Shown here piece by piece: positions 7,351-18,590 of a stretch of DNA of 64,000 bases. Every line of letters begins with the position of its first letter. The first letter of the stretch is position 1. Location: positions 1 through 64,000 of the forward strand of contig JAIESR010000001.1 in the NCBI GenBank assembly GCA_019745775.1. Direction: 5' to 3'. The DNA comes from Xanthobacteraceae bacterium. Its GTDB lineage: Bacteria; Pseudomonadota; Alphaproteobacteria; Rhizobiales; Xanthobacteraceae. The translations under genes were made by a program, and so were the position numbers. The notes under the pieces were generated by a model. The model was not told where the DNA came from and searched no databases. It saw nothing but the letters and a program-made list of their open reading frames with translations.

Positions 7351-8360
7351 TCCAGATCCTGCTTCCACTGGCCCTTGGCGGCGAGCGAATTCATCATCGC
7401 GCGATGCGAGAACGCGCGCTGCGCGGCGGCGACGTTCTCGGCCTTGCCGCTCCACGCCTTCTGCGGCGCCGCCTGGAGCGCGCGGCCGTAGGAGAAGGTG
7501 AGCGCCCAGGGCAGGTTGCCGATCTTGTTCATGGCGTCGAGATGCGCGGTCGCTTCCTCGTCCGACTGGCCGCCGGAGAGGAAAGCGATGCCCGGCACCG
7601 CGCCCGGCACGCAGGCCTTCAGCAGCTTCACGGTCTTCTCCGCGACTTCCTCGATGCCGGCGCGCTTTCCTGCCTTCTTGCCGGAGATCGCCATGTTGGG
7701 CTTGAGCACCATGCCTTCGAGCGCGACGCGCTGATAGTACAGTTCCTGGAACTGCTCCTTCAGCACGAACTCGGTGACCTCGTAGCAGCGGTCGATGCCG
7801 TGGTCGCCGTCCATCAGCACCTCCGGCTCGACGATCGGCACGATGCCGTGCTCCTGGCAGAGCGCGGCGTAGCGCGCGAGCGCGTGGGTGTTGGTGCGGA
7901 TGCAGGTGTAGGTCGGGATGCCGGCGCCGATGTCGATCACCGCGCGCCACTTGGCGAACTTGGCGCCCATCTCGCGGTATTCGTCGAGGCGTTTGCCGAG
8001 GCCGTCGAGGCCTTCGGTGACGACCTCGCCCGGGCAGTTCGGCAGCGGCTGCACGCCCTTGTCGACCTTGATGCCGGGGATCGAGCCGGACTTTTCAATG
8101 AGCTTCACGAGCGGAGTGCCATCCTTGGCCTTCTGGCGGATGGTCTCGTCGTAGAGGATGACGCCGGAGATGCATTTCGACATCGCATCGTTCGAGCGGA
8201 ACAGCATCTCGCGATAGTCGCGGCGGCTGTCTTCCGTGCATTCCGTGCCGATGGCGTCAAAGCGCTTCTTGATGGTGCCCGAGGATTCGTCGGCCGCCAG
8301 GATGCCGCGGCCGGGCGCCACCATGGCGCTGGCAACCTTGTTGAGTTCTGCGAGGTTCAT
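7335..8360 (-). CDS. fba: Class I fructose-bisphosphate aldolase
   Basis: This 341-residue cytoplasmic enzyme cleaves fructose-1,6-bisphosphate to GAP and DHAP (and acts in reverse in the Calvin cycle and gluconeogenesis). Class I features are clear: ILAADESSGTIKKRF, the Schiff-base lysine in EGMVLKPNM, and FLSGGQSDEEATAHL near the C-terminal phosphate site. Zinc ligands of class II aldolases are absent. It is the most downstream gene of the tkt-gap-pgk-fba run on the minus strand, about 90 bases after pgk. A GGAGG site precedes the ATG at 8360. Confidence 0.95.
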   Translation of the reverse strand: MNLAELNKVASAMVAPGRGILAADESSGTIKKRFDAIGTECTEDSRRDYREMLFRSNDAMSKCISGVILYDETIRQKAKDGTPLVKLIEKSGSIPGIKVDKGVQPLPNCPGEVVTEGLDGLGKRLDEYREMGAKFAKWRAVIDIGAGIPTYTCIRTNTHALARYAALCQEHGIVPIVEPEVLMDGDHGIDRCYEVTEFVLKEQFQELYYQRVALEGMVLKPNMAISGKKAGKRAGIEEVAEKTVKLLKACVPGAVPGIAFLSGGQSDEEATAHLDAMNKIGNLPWALTFSYGRALQAAPQKAWSGKAENVAAAQRAFSHRAMMNSLAAKGQWKQDLEKKAA

Positions 8361-8452
8361 CCATGCCTCCTTGTATCCCGTAGGCGGTGATCGTCCGCCA
8401 AGCTGATGGTGGAAATGTTAGCGTGCCCGCACGCGAAGTGCGAGTAGGTGTG

Positions 8453-9646
8453 TCACGTCACCCTCAAGATCTCGACACCGGGAAGGGCCTTGCCCTCCAT
8501 CCATTCCAGAAATGCGCCACCGGCGGTCGAGACGTAAGTGAACCGCTCGGTCACGCCCGCAGCGTTGAGGGCCGCCACGGTGTCGCCGCCCCCCGCTACC
8601 GAGACAAGCTTGCCGGCGGCGGTCAGTTCCGCCGCCGCCTCGGCGGCTTCGATGGTTCCATTGTCGAACGGCTCCAGCTCGAAGGCGCCGAACGGACCGT
8701 TCCACACCAGCGTCTTGATGCGCGCGAGCACCGAGATGGCGTGCTCGATGCTCTTGGGTCCGATATCGAGGATCATCTCGTCGTCCGCGACCGCATCGAC
8801 CGATACCACGCGCGACGGCGCGTTGGCCTTGAACTCCTTCGCCGCCACCGCGTCGACCGGCAGCACGATCTCGCAGTCCCGCGCCTTGGCTTTCGCGAGG
8901 ATGTCGCGGGCGGTGTCGGCGAGGTCGCGCTCGGCGAGCGACTTCCCGACGTTCTTGCCCTGCGCCACCAGGAAGGTGTTGGCCATGCCGCCGCCGATGA
9001 TCAGCACGTCGACCTTGGAGATCAGGTTGCCGAGCAGGTCGAGCTTGGTCGAGACCTTGGCGCCGCCGACGATCGCGGCGACCGGACGCTGCGGCGCATC
9101 GAGCGCCTTGCCGAGCGCATCGAGCTCGGCCTGCATGCTGCGCCCGGCATAGGCCGGCAGCACGTGGCCGAGGCCCTCGGTCGAGGCATGCGCGCGGTGC
9201 GCGGCGGAGAACGCGTCGTTGACCCAGAGATCGCCGAGCTTGGCGAGCGCCGCGACGAAGGCCTCGTCGTTCTTCTCCTCGCCTTTGTGGAAGCGGGTGT
9301 TCTCGAGGCACAGGATGTCGCCCGGCTGCATGCGTGCGACCGCTTCGGCGGCCTTCTCGCCGATGCAGTCGTCGGCGAAGGCGACCGGCCGGCCGAGCAC
9401 GCGCGCCACTTCCTGCGCCACCGGCTTGAGCGACTGCGAGGGATCGACGCCCTTTGGCCGCCCGAAATGCGACAGCAGGATCGCCTTGCCGCCCTTGTCG
9501 GCAATCGCGTTGATGGTCGGCGCGTGGCGTTCGATCCGCGTGGCGTCGGTGACCTTGCCGTTCTCAGTTGGGACGTTGAGGTCGACGCGCACCAGCACGC
9601 GCTTGTTCTTCACGTCGGCGTCGTCGAGGGTACGAAAAGACTTCAT
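8453..9646 (-). CDS. pgk: Phosphoglycerate kinase
   Basis: This 397-residue glycolytic enzyme transfers phosphate between 1,3-bisphosphoglycerate and ADP. The start ATG 9646 gives [12 protein letters not shown] and then [11 protein letters not shown], the standard N-terminus. A longer in-frame start at 9745 would read through a palindromic repeat and is rejected. Other signatures are [35 protein letters not shown], and the nucleotide-binding [13 protein letters not shown] near the C-terminus. It sits between gap and fba on the same strand. Confidence 0.97.
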   Translation of the reverse strand: MKSFRTLDDADVKNKRVLVRVDLNVPTENGKVTDATRIERHAPTINAIADKGGKAILLSHFGRPKGVDPSQSLKPVAQEVARVLGRPVAFADDCIGEKAAEAVARMQPGDILCLENTRFHKGEEKNDEAFVAALAKLGDLWVNDAFSAAHRAHASTEGLGHVLPAYAGRSMQAELDALGKALDAPQRPVAAIVGGAKVSTKLDLLGNLISKVDVLIIGGGMANTFLVAQGKNVGKSLAERDLADTARDILAKAKARDCEIVLPVDAVAAKEFKANAPSRVVSVDAVADDEMILDIGPKSIEHAISVLARIKTLVWNGPFGAFELEPFDNGTIEAAEAAAELTAAGKLVSVAGGGDTVAALNAAGVTERFTYVSTAGGAFLEWMEGKALPGVEILRVT

Positions 9647-9680
9647 CTCGGAGCGGTCAGCGGTCGGCTTCATCGGCCGT

Positions 9681-9726
9681 TCGTCTTTGCGAGGAGCGAA
9701 GCGACGAAGCAATCGCTCGCAATGAC
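9681..9726. repeat. Palindromic intergenic repeat, family A copy 2
   Basis: TTGCGAGGAGCGAAGCGACG followed by AAGCAATCGCTCGCAATGACG matches one arm and part of the other arm of the copies at 1086 and 63844. It lies between gap and pgk. Confidence 0.85.
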
Positions 9727-9748
9727 GCCTTTGAGTTTCACCCAAAAA

Positions 9749-10756
9749 TCAGATCAGCTTCCCCATCGCGACGGCCGTATCGACCATGCGGTTCGAGAAG
9801 CCCCACTCGTTGTCGTACCACGACATGATGCGCACCAGCGTGCCGTCCATCACCTTGGTCTGGTCCATGTGGAACACCGACGAGTGCGGGTCGTGGTTGA
9901 AGTCGCCGGAGACGTTGGGCGCCTCGGTGTAGCCGAGGATGCCCTTGAGCTGCTGCTCGGCGGCGCGCTTGATCGCGCCGTTGATCTCGTCCTTGCTGGT
10001 CGCCCGCTTGGCGACGAACTTCAGGTCGACCACCGACACGTTCGGCGTCGGCACGCGGATCGCGACGCCGTCGAGCTTGCCGTTGAGCTCCGGCAGCACC
10101 AGGCCGACGGCTTTCGCTGCACCAGTGGAGGTCGGGATCATGTTCAAGGCCGCCGCGCGCGCGCGGTAGAGGTCCTTGTGCATGGTGTCGAGCGTCGGCT
10201 GGTCGCCGGTGTAGGAGTGGATGGTCGTCATGAAGCCCTTGTCGATGCCGACGGCGTCGTTGAGCACCTTGGCGACCGGGGCGAGGCAGTTGGTCGTGCA
10301 CGACGCGTTCGAGACCACCAGGTGGTCCTTGGTCAGCTTGTCGTGGTTGACGCCGTAGACCACCGTGAGGTCGACATTGTCGGCGGGCGCCGACACCAGC
10401 ACGCGCTTGGCGCCGGCGGTGAGGTGCGCCGCGGCCTTCTCCTTCGACGTGAAGATGCCGGTGCATTCGAGCGCGATGTCGACGCCGAGGTCCTTCCAGG
10501 GGAGCTGGGCCGGATCGCGCACCGCGAGCACCTTGATCGGCCCGGTGCCGCAATCGATGGTGTCGCCCTTCACCGTCACCTCGCCGGGGAAGCGGCCGTG
10601 CACCGAGTCGAAGCGCAGCAGGTGCGCGTTGGTCTCGACCGGGCCGAGGTCGTTGATGGCGACGACGGTGATATCCTTGCGCTTGGCTTCGACGATCGCC
10701 CGCAGGACGTTGCGGCCGATGCGGCCAAATCCGTTGATGCCGACCCGAATGGACAT
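9749..10756 (-). CDS. gap: Glyceraldehyde-3-phosphate dehydrogenase, type I
   Basis: This 335-residue enzyme starts at ATG 10756 with [16 protein letters not shown], the NAD-binding Rossmann start; an ATG at 10810 would add 18 residues and is unlikely. The catalytic cysteine is in [16 protein letters not shown] and the catalytic His in [27 protein letters not shown] is present near the C-terminus. It interconverts GAP and 1,3-bisphosphoglycerate. Cofactor preference (NAD or NADP) is not decided here, though the cluster with tkt, pgk and fba fits a gluconeogenic or Calvin-cycle type operon. Confidence 0.97.
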   Translation of the reverse strand: MSIRVGINGFGRIGRNVLRAIVEAKRKDITVVAINDLGPVETNAHLLRFDSVHGRFPGEVTVKGDTIDCGTGPIKVLAVRDPAQLPWKDLGVDIALECTGIFTSKEKAAAHLTAGAKRVLVSAPADNVDLTVVYGVNHDKLTKDHLVVSNASCTTNCLAPVAKVLNDAVGIDKGFMTTIHSYTGDQPTLDTMHKDLYRARAAALNMIPTSTGAAKAVGLVLPELNGKLDGVAIRVPTPNVSVVDLKFVAKRATSKDEINGAIKRAAEQQLKGILGYTEAPNVSGDFNHDPHSSVFHMDQTKVMDGTLVRIMSWYDNEWGFSNRMVDTAVAMGKLI

Positions 10757-10780
10757 GCCTTCTGTCTCCATACCTGAAGC

Positions 10781-10865
10781 GTCATGCCCGCGCTCGTCGC
10801 GGGCATCCACGTCTTTGCCGAACGTTATCTAAGACGTGGATGCCCGGCATAAAGCCGGGCATGAC
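10781..10865. repeat. Palindromic intergenic repeat, family D
   Basis: GTCATGCCCGCG...GGGCATCCACGTCTT and AAGACGTGGATGCCCGG...CGGGCATGAC form an 85-base near-perfect inverted repeat between tkt and gap, close behind the gap start codon region. Confidence 0.85.
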
Positions 10866-10905
10866 GGTGGAAAATGACCAGCGCTGACGGTCGTTATAGC
10901 GGTTT

Positions 10906-12894
<1,989 letters not shown>

Positions 12895-12895
12895 C

Positions 12896-12930
12896 CTGCC
12901 TTGGTCGCTGCCTTGGTCGCTGCCTTGGCG
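12896..12930. repeat. 12-bp tandem repeat at the tkt start
   Basis: The unit CTGCCTTGGTCG occurs about three times directly upstream of ATG 12894. It would encode GSDQ-type repeats if translation began at the earlier ATG 12999. It lies where the ribosome site of tkt should be. Confidence 0.75.
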
Positions 12931-13146
12931 GTCGCTGCCGTGGCCGGCGAAGTCGGCCGGCGGTTCAACCGCGGCGAGGGAAGATTTCGGCGGCGTCATG
13001 GAAACCTGCCGATTCCGAGGGCCAGCCCCTCAAAATGCGCGGATTGCTTAGCATGCACGCCCTTCGAGTCAATGCGAACTCCCCCGCGACGGCTGGCTGT
13101 GCACCGGCTCTTTGGATAAACCAGCGGGAGCGGTCTGAAGCGCACA

Positions 13147-14976
13147 TTGGAGCCAGCGTTGGCAGCGGCGGAGCAGGGAACCGATCTGGTGCACGTCGTC
13201 GCCCTCCTGGGCGCGGCGGTGGTTGCCGTCCCGCTGTTCAAGCGGGCCGGGCTCGGCTCCGTGCTGGGCTACCTGGCCGCCGGCCTGGTGATCGGCCCGT
13301 TCGGGCTCAAGCTCTTCACCAGCCCGCAGGCGATCCTGCACGTCGCCGAGCTCGGCGTGGTGATGTTCCTGTTCGTCATCGGGCTCGAGATGCAGCCATC
13401 GCGGCTGTGGAGCCTGCGGCACGAGATCTTCGGCCTCGGCGTCGCACAGGTCGCGGCCTGCGGCGCGCTGCTCACCGGCGTCGGCATCCTCGCCGGGTTC
13501 GCGCCGCTGGTGGCGTTCCTGGCTGCCATGGGCTTCGTGCTGTCGTCCACCGCCATCGTCGCGCAGATACTCGAGGAGCGCGGCGACACCGCGACGCCGG
13601 TGGGTCAGCGGGTCGTCTCGATCCTGTTGCTCCAGGACCTTGCCATCGTGCCATTGCTCGCGCTCGTGGCGTTCCTGGCGCCGGGTGCGCCAGAGGCGAC
13701 CGCCAGCGCCCGCTGGCTCGCGATTGGTGTTGCGCTCGCCGCCATCGCGGCGCTCTGGGCGGCGGGACGCTGGCTACTCAATCCGCTGTTCCGCATCCTC
13801 GCCGACGCTCGCGCGCGCGAGGTGATGACGGCCGCGGCGCTGCTCGTCGTGCTCGGCGCGGCGCTGCTCATGCAGCTGAGCGGGCTGTCGATGGCCTTGG
13901 GCGCGTTCCTGGCCGGCGTGCTGCTCTCGGAATCGACCTTCCGCCACCAGCTCGAAGCCGACATCGAGCCATTCCGCGGCATCCTGCTCGGCCTGTTCTT
14001 TCTCGGCGTCGGAATGTCGCTGGACCTTGCGGTGCTCGCACAGCACTGGCCGCTGATCCTTGCCGGGGTGCCGGCCTACATGGTGGTGAAGGCCGCGGGC
14101 ATCTACCTGGTGGCGCGACTGTTCAGGGCCAGTCATCGCGACGGCATCTACCTTGCCACGCTGCTGGCGCAGGGCGGCGAATTCGCCTTCGTGCTCTACG
14201 CCGCGGCGGCGAGCGTCGGCCTGTTCGACGCCACCACCAACGCGGTGCTCACCGCCACCGTGATCATCTCGATGGCGCTCACGCCGCTCGGCGTGTTCGC
14301 GCTGCGCTGGCTGCTGCCGGAAGACAGGCAGTCGATGGACGGCATCGACGCCGCCGAAGACCTGCACGGCAGCGCGCTGATCATCGGCTTCGGCCGCTTC
14401 GGACAGGTGGCGAGCCAGTCGCTGTTGGCGCGCGGCTTCGACATATCGTTGATCGATACCGATACCGAGATGATCCGCGCCGCCGCGCCGTTCGGGTTCA
14501 AGGTCTATTACGGCGACGGCTGCCGGCTCGACGTGCTGCGTGCGGCCGGCGCCGGCGAGGCGCGCGCGATTTTGGTCTGTGTCGACAAGCGCGACGCCGC
14601 CGACCGCATCGTCGCGCTGGTCAAGGCCGAATTCCCGCTTGCGAAACTCCTGGTGCGATCCTTCGACCGCGAGCATGCGCTCAAGCTGGTCGCCACCGGC
14701 GTCGACATGCAGATCCGCGAGACCTTCGAATCGGCGCTCAAGTTCGGTGAACTGGCGCTGCGCGCGCTCGGCGTGCCCGAAGATGAGGCCGCTGAGACCG
14801 CGGAGGATATCCGCCGCCGCGATGCGGAGCGTTTTGCGCTCGAAACCACCGGCGGTCTGCTGGCGGGCCGCGATCTCCTGCACGGCAATGCGCCAGAACC
14901 GGTTCCATTCACCCAGCCGCGGCGGACGCGTCCCGCCGCCGCCGAGCCTGCGGACGGTGTGGAAAAGAGCGGCTGA
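13147..14976 (+). CDS. Monovalent cation:proton antiporter-2 with RCK/TrkA-N domain (KefB/KefC-like)
   Basis: This 609-residue inner-membrane protein has an antiporter domain of about 12 helices (roughly 15-390), including GYLAAGLVIGPFGL, FLFVIGLEMQPSRL and GAFLAGVLLSEST. A cytosolic RCK domain follows with a Rossmann motif IIGFGRFGQVASQSL and acidic LIDTDTE. This is the layout of KefB/KefC/YbaL potassium efflux systems, gated by glutathione adducts or nucleotides. The C-terminal tail is long and Pro/Arg-rich. No KefF/KefG-type ancillary oxidoreductase is adjacent. It is divergent from tkt. Confidence 0.9.
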   Translation: MEPALAAAEQGTDLVHVVALLGAAVVAVPLFKRAGLGSVLGYLAAGLVIGPFGLKLFTSPQAILHVAELGVVMFLFVIGLEMQPSRLWSLRHEIFGLGVAQVAACGALLTGVGILAGFAPLVAFLAAMGFVLSSTAIVAQILEERGDTATPVGQRVVSILLLQDLAIVPLLALVAFLAPGAPEATASARWLAIGVALAAIAALWAAGRWLLNPLFRILADARAREVMTAAALLVVLGAALLMQLSGLSMALGAFLAGVLLSESTFRHQLEADIEPFRGILLGLFFLGVGMSLDLAVLAQHWPLILAGVPAYMVVKAAGIYLVARLFRASHRDGIYLATLLAQGGEFAFVLYAAAASVGLFDATTNAVLTATVIISMALTPLGVFALRWLLPEDRQSMDGIDAAEDLHGSALIIGFGRFGQVASQSLLARGFDISLIDTDTEMIRAAAPFGFKVYYGDGCRLDVLRAAGAGEARAILVCVDKRDAADRIVALVKAEFPLAKLLVRSFDREHALKLVATGVDMQIRETFESALKFGELALRALGVPEDEAAETAEDIRRRDAERFALETTGGLLAGRDLLHGNAPEPVPFTQPRRTRPAAAEPADGVEKSG

Positions 14977-15130
14977 AAGCGCGAAAGCCGTTGGCGGTTC
15001 CGGCCGAAATGACGCAAATTCGTCGCATTAGGTCAGCGTCGGTTTCTAAGCGCTTGCCGCGGCGAAATTTTTCCGTTGCCTTACAGATGCCGAATCCGGG
15101 GCCTAGAGCGGGCTAGGGGGATAGGGGGCA

Positions 15131-15412
15131 ATGTCGGATACGAGTGCCATCGACGCCGCCAGCAGGCGCCTCGCGCTTGCCATGGACGCGCTTGAGGCCG
15201 CCGTCGAGCGGCGCCGCGACGCTGGCCGCGCGCAACTGGATATGTCCGAGCAGATTCACGCCCTGGGCAGCGACCGCTCCAAGCTGGCCTCGGACCTCGA
15301 TTCGGCGGCGGCCCGCATCCGGTCGCTCGAAACCACCAACCGAGAAATCGCGCGACGGCTCGATGTTGCGATCGAGTCGGTGCGCGGCGTCCTGGAGGCA
15401 AATGACCGCTGA
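15131..15412 (+). CDS. DUF4164-type coiled-coil protein upstream of zapA
   Basis: This 93-residue hydrophilic, almost wholly helical protein has heptad-like spacing (SRRLALAMDALEAAVERRRDA, then SAAARIRSLETTNREIARRLDVAIESVR). It matches the small DUF4164 proteins found before zapA in Hyphomicrobiales; function unknown. Its gene ends 28 bases before zapA, so they are probably co-transcribed. A link to cell division is suggested only by this neighbour. A GGGGGATAGGGGGC stretch precedes the ATG as ribosome site. Confidence 0.75.
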   Translation: MSDTSAIDAASRRLALAMDALEAAVERRRDAGRAQLDMSEQIHALGSDRSKLASDLDSAAARIRSLETTNREIARRLDVAIESVRGVLEANDR

Positions 15413-15440
15413 GCGGCAGACAGCGTCGAAGGGGCAGACC

Positions 15441-15827
15441 ATGTCGCAGGTGACCGTCACCATCAACGGCCGGCAGTTCCGCATGGCGTGCGAGGACGGC
15501 CAGGAGGGACACCTCATCAAGCTGGCGCAGGACCTCGACCAGCGCATCGACAAGCTGCGCGGCAATTTCGGCGAGATCGGCGACGCGCGGCTCACCATCA
15601 TGGCGGCGCTCACGGTCGCCGACGAGCTCGCCGACATCAGGAGCAGGCTCAATCGCGTCGAGGAGGAGCTCGCCTCCCTGGAGGACGCGCGCGTCGCCTC
15701 CGCCGAGCACTCCAAAGCCACCCAGGCGGCCATCTCCGCCGCGCTCAATGCGGCCGCCGAACGCATCGAAGGCCTGACCCGCCAGCTCAACCAGACCGCG
15801 GCCGAGCCTGCCGTCGCGATGGGGTGA
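15441..15827 (+). CDS. zapA: Cell division protein ZapA
   Basis: This 128-residue protein starts at ATG 15441 (MSQVTVTINGRQFRMAC), preceded by GAAGGGGCAG. It has the beta-hairpin start VTVTINGRQF, the stretch LIKLAQDLDQRIDKLRG and a C-terminal coiled coil, as in ZapA, which bundles FtsZ protofilaments at the division ring. It is followed by a family B repeat and a 6S-like RNA, the classical zapA-ssrS order. The length is slightly above the gammaproteobacterial ZapA (about 109), usual for alphaproteobacteria. Confidence 0.93.
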   Translation: MSQVTVTINGRQFRMACEDGQEGHLIKLAQDLDQRIDKLRGNFGEIGDARLTIMAALTVADELADIRSRLNRVEEELASLEDARVASAEHSKATQAAISAALNAAAERIEGLTRQLNQTAAEPAVAMG

Positions 15828-15836
15828 CGAAGCCTG

Positions 15837-15975
15837 CTAGAGCGGTTCCCACCTGAAACGGGTCTTTCCCCGCTCATTCCCGCGCAAGCGGGAATCCAGT
15901 CTTGAGCCAACCTGGGTCCCCGCTTTCGCGGGGACGAGCGGGAGAGCGAGTCAACTTAACCGGGGAATGCTCTAG
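15837..15975. repeat. Palindromic intergenic repeat, family B copy 2
   Basis: Nearly identical to 5116-5250 over its whole length. Its ends, CTAGAGCGGTTCCC and GGGGAATGCTCTAG, are themselves imperfect inverted repeats, so this copy probably shows the full element borders. Confidence 0.92.
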
Positions 15976-16012
15976 CTAGGGTCGGTGGCGGCGGCCTCCC
16001 ATCCGCACTACA

Positions 16013-16180
16013 TTGCCGGGGCGGGGCTGCGCGGTTCGTCAGGAGCAATATTCTCGGGGCCTTATCGATCTCTCAGGGAGCTGTCTCTGGCCGGCCCGTG
16101 GGCCGGTTACATGGCGCCCACCTACTTTCGTAGGGAACCCGGGATCGACGCTCCAACGGCCGAGGCGGCTCCGCACTTGT
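16013..16180 (+). ncRNA. ssrS: 6S RNA (RNA polymerase-binding regulatory RNA)
   Basis: Located behind zapA, where 6S RNA is found in many proteobacteria. The 5' side GCGGGGC can pair with the 3' GCTCCGC to close the molecule at about 160 nt, the usual size. The 5' arm has CGGTTCGTC (compare GTTCGC in E. coli 6S). The middle carries CGGGGCCTTATCGATCTCTC, and the 3' arm has the hairpin GGCCGGTTACATGGCGCC and CCTACTTTCGTAGG. 6S RNA binds the sigma-70 holoenzyme in stationary phase. The call rests on position, size and these elements; ends are approximate. Confidence 0.75.
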
Positions 16181-16205
16181 GTCCCGGGGATCGATCGGGG
16201 GCGCT

Positions 16206-16811
16206 TCACCCGTCCTGCCGGTCGAGCGCGAGTGCCATGCGCACCAGGTCGGCAAGATTGCGGGCGCCCATCCTTTCCATGACCCAGGCCCGGTAATTCT
16301 CGACCGTCCGCGGGCTGATATCGAGGCGGTGCGCGATTTCCTTGTTCGCAAGCCCCCGGGCCACCAGCGCCATGACCTCGCGTTGGCGCGGCGAAAGCTC
16401 GGCCAGACGAGCCTCCAATATCGCGCGCTCGTTTTGCTCGCTCTGTCGTTTTTTGCGGCGTTCGACGGCATCGCCGATGCTCGCGACGAGGCGCTCATCG
16501 TCGAAAGGCTTTTCAATGAAGTCGACGGCACCGTGCTTGATCGCGGCGACCGCCATTTCGACGTCGCCATGCCCGGTGATGAAGATCAAGGGAATATCCG
16601 ATCTGCGCCGTTTCAGTTCGTGCTGCAGCTCGATTCCGCTCATTCCCGGGAGCCGCACATCCGAGACCACGCAGTCGAGCCCGCCGAGGTCGGGGGTTGC
16701 CAGGAAGCTTTCGCCGGACTCGAAGCACCGGACCGCGATCCCGCGATGTTGCAGGAGCATTTGGAGCGATCTCAGGACTGCATCGTCGTCGTCGATCAGC
16801 ACGACATTCAT
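16206..16811 (-). CDS. FixJ-family response regulator
   Basis: This 201-residue regulator starts at ATG 16811, overlapping the kinase stop by ATGA, so the two are coupled. It has a receiver domain (VVLIDDDDAVLRSL, phospho-acceptor Asp in CVVSDVRLPGMSG, Lys in FIEKPFDD) and a LuxR-type helix-turn-helix (LSPRQREVMALVARGLANKEIAHRLDISPRTVENYRA). FixJ relatives activate transcription after phosphorylation by a FixL- or MASE1-type kinase. The targets are unknown; the divergent neighbours (putative Na+/H+ antiporter, UspA) are candidates. Confidence 0.93.
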   Translation of the reverse strand: MNVVLIDDDDAVLRSLQMLLQHRGIAVRCFESGESFLATPDLGGLDCVVSDVRLPGMSGIELQHELKRRRSDIPLIFITGHGDVEMAVAAIKHGAVDFIEKPFDDERLVASIGDAVERRKKRQSEQNERAILEARLAELSPRQREVMALVARGLANKEIAHRLDISPRTVENYRAWVMERMGARNLADLVRMALALDRQDG

Positions 16812-18439
16812 GCGGCTTGGGCTCCGCGGGTTGCCGCAACACAAAACGAAACCGTTGCCCCCCGGATGCCGCTGTCGATCTGCAATTTGCCGCCGTGGGC
16901 TTCGACAATCGACCGCGAGAGCGATAGTCCCAGTCCAAGTCCGTTCTGCTTGGTGGTGGTGAACGGCGTGATCGGCTGCTGGCCAATGTCGGGGTCGAAC
17001 CCCGGTCCATTGTCGCGAACGCGAATCCAGATCTTGCCGGCACGATCGTGTTCGGCGTCGATCGTGATCAGTCCATCATGCCGTCCGGATTGGCTCAGGG
17101 CTTCGGCCGCATTCCGCACCAGATTGTTTATGACTTGCTCGATTTGGAGCGCATCCACGGTGATGTCCGGGAGTGTCCTGTCGATGTTGGCGCTGATTGC
17201 GACTCCCAGCCGATCGAGTTCCGGCCGGCAGCTCGACAAAGCCTCGTGCACCAGGCGCGCCACGGAGATGCGCGACGGCTCGCTTCGTCCCAGCCGGATG
17301 AAATCGCGCAGCTGCTTCACCACGGAAGCCGCCCGGTCCACCTGCTCGATGGCGCTGTCGGCTGCTGCCGCGGCGGCCGCCGCATCCGGGGGCTGCTGCG
17401 AAATGGCTCTTTTGGCGAGCCGCGAGAAATTCGCGATTGCGGTCAGCGGCTGGTTGAGCTCATGCGCCAAAACGGCGGCGAACTCTCCCATCGTGCCGAC
17501 CCGTGCGACGCGGCTCAGAGCCTCCTGTTGCAGCCTGAGGCGGTGATTGGTCTGCTGCTGTTCGCTCACGACCATGCCGATGGCGAGGCCGGTGCGTGCC
17601 AGCACGACCATCAGCGTCTGGAAAACCGTCACGTCGATCATGCTCTGGTTTGACAACTGAATTGCGGCGATCAGCCCGATTTGAGTGACGACCAGTGCGA
17701 TGCTGACGCCCTCCAGGCCGAATCGCACCGCGGTCCAGATCACGGGAATGAACAGGATGTAGAATAATTGAAACCGATTGGCGTCGGAAAATCCGAACAC
17801 GATGGCGAGCGAGGCGATCACGACGAGATGCACGAGCGCCAATTCCCAGGACGCCACCGGCAGGACCCGCCGTGTGAATGCAAACAGTACGAACGGCGTC
17901 ACGACCACGACGCCGATCATGTCGCCGATGAAGGACAGCATGCTGGCTTGAAGCAGGTCTGCGGTCGGCAAGATGCCGAATGCCACGAGCACGGCGGCAT
18001 GCGCGACCGAGACGATCGCGGTGCTGACGAGGGCGGTTCCCAGAAGTGCCAGTAGACTGCGTCGCGAGGAGAGCCGGGGATCGAACCTGCCGCGGATGAG
18101 CAGCAGAGCGGTTGCTGCGCCGTACCCGAGCCCGATCGCCAGGACGATCAGCGTCTCCACGCCGAACGGGAGTACCCATCCGCGCACGATGCCGTCGGCT
18201 GCCAACGGTGCCACGAACAGCCACGGGATGAATCTGATACCGAACAGCAGGATCAGCGCAAAGCTGAGCCCGGTCTGCGGATTCCAGGGCGTGATGCCGG
18301 ACACCGACAATGGATGAACGTAGCTGATCCAGTCGAGCAGGACGTAGCTCGCCGTGTAGGCAAGCGCGGTGGCAGCGTACGAGCGGGTCAGGAGGCGCGT
18401 CATGCGGGTGCCGGCGAACGGGATCGGACCTCGCTCCAT
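16808..18439 (-). CDS. MASE1-domain sensor histidine kinase
   Basis: This 543-residue membrane kinase starts most likely at ATG 18439, with GGGAG 7 bases upstream; ATG 18445 is too close to that site and 18403 is an alternative. The N-terminal half holds about eight hydrophobic helices of MASE1 type, beginning YTASYVLLDWISYV and PWNPQTGLSFALILLFG. The kinase core follows: H-box AAVLAHELNQPLTAIANFSR, N-box VINNLVRNAAEALSQ, G1 DNGPGFDP, G2 NGLGLGLSLSRSIVEAHGG. This FixL/TodS-like class has HELNQPL rather than HELRTPL. Its partner is the overlapping FixJ-type gene. Confidence 0.93.
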   Translation of the reverse strand: MERGPIPFAGTRMTRLLTRSYAATALAYTASYVLLDWISYVHPLSVSGITPWNPQTGLSFALILLFGIRFIPWLFVAPLAADGIVRGWVLPFGVETLIVLAIGLGYGAATALLLIRGRFDPRLSSRRSLLALLGTALVSTAIVSVAHAAVLVAFGILPTADLLQASMLSFIGDMIGVVVVTPFVLFAFTRRVLPVASWELALVHLVVIASLAIVFGFSDANRFQLFYILFIPVIWTAVRFGLEGVSIALVVTQIGLIAAIQLSNQSMIDVTVFQTLMVVLARTGLAIGMVVSEQQQTNHRLRLQQEALSRVARVGTMGEFAAVLAHELNQPLTAIANFSRLAKRAISQQPPDAAAAAAAADSAIEQVDRAASVVKQLRDFIRLGRSEPSRISVARLVHEALSSCRPELDRLGVAISANIDRTLPDITVDALQIEQVINNLVRNAAEALSQSGRHDGLITIDAEHDRAGKIWIRVRDNGPGFDPDIGQQPITPFTTTKQNGLGLGLSLSRSIVEAHGGKLQIDSGIRGATVSFCVAATRGAQAA

Positions 18440-18590
18440 AGCCATACTCCCGCGGACCCGGTTCCGCGATTGCGTAGTTCTACTCTAGGCACCGCCACCG
18501 GGTGCCTTGCCCCGACTATCCATACGGAATTGCCCGGTCGTCTGGCCATGGCCACTGTGGTCGCAGCGTAACCACGAGACGCCGCGAGTG

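Noticed and set aside
9647-9745. N-terminal extension of pgk
   Set aside because: The additional 33 residues are encoded by a family A palindromic repeat and are absent from the known enzyme.
16981-17010. tRNA-like T-loop sequence (GGGTCGAACCCC)
   Set aside because: It lies within the well-supported kinase gene, and no cloverleaf with acceptor stem or anticodon arm can be drawn around it.
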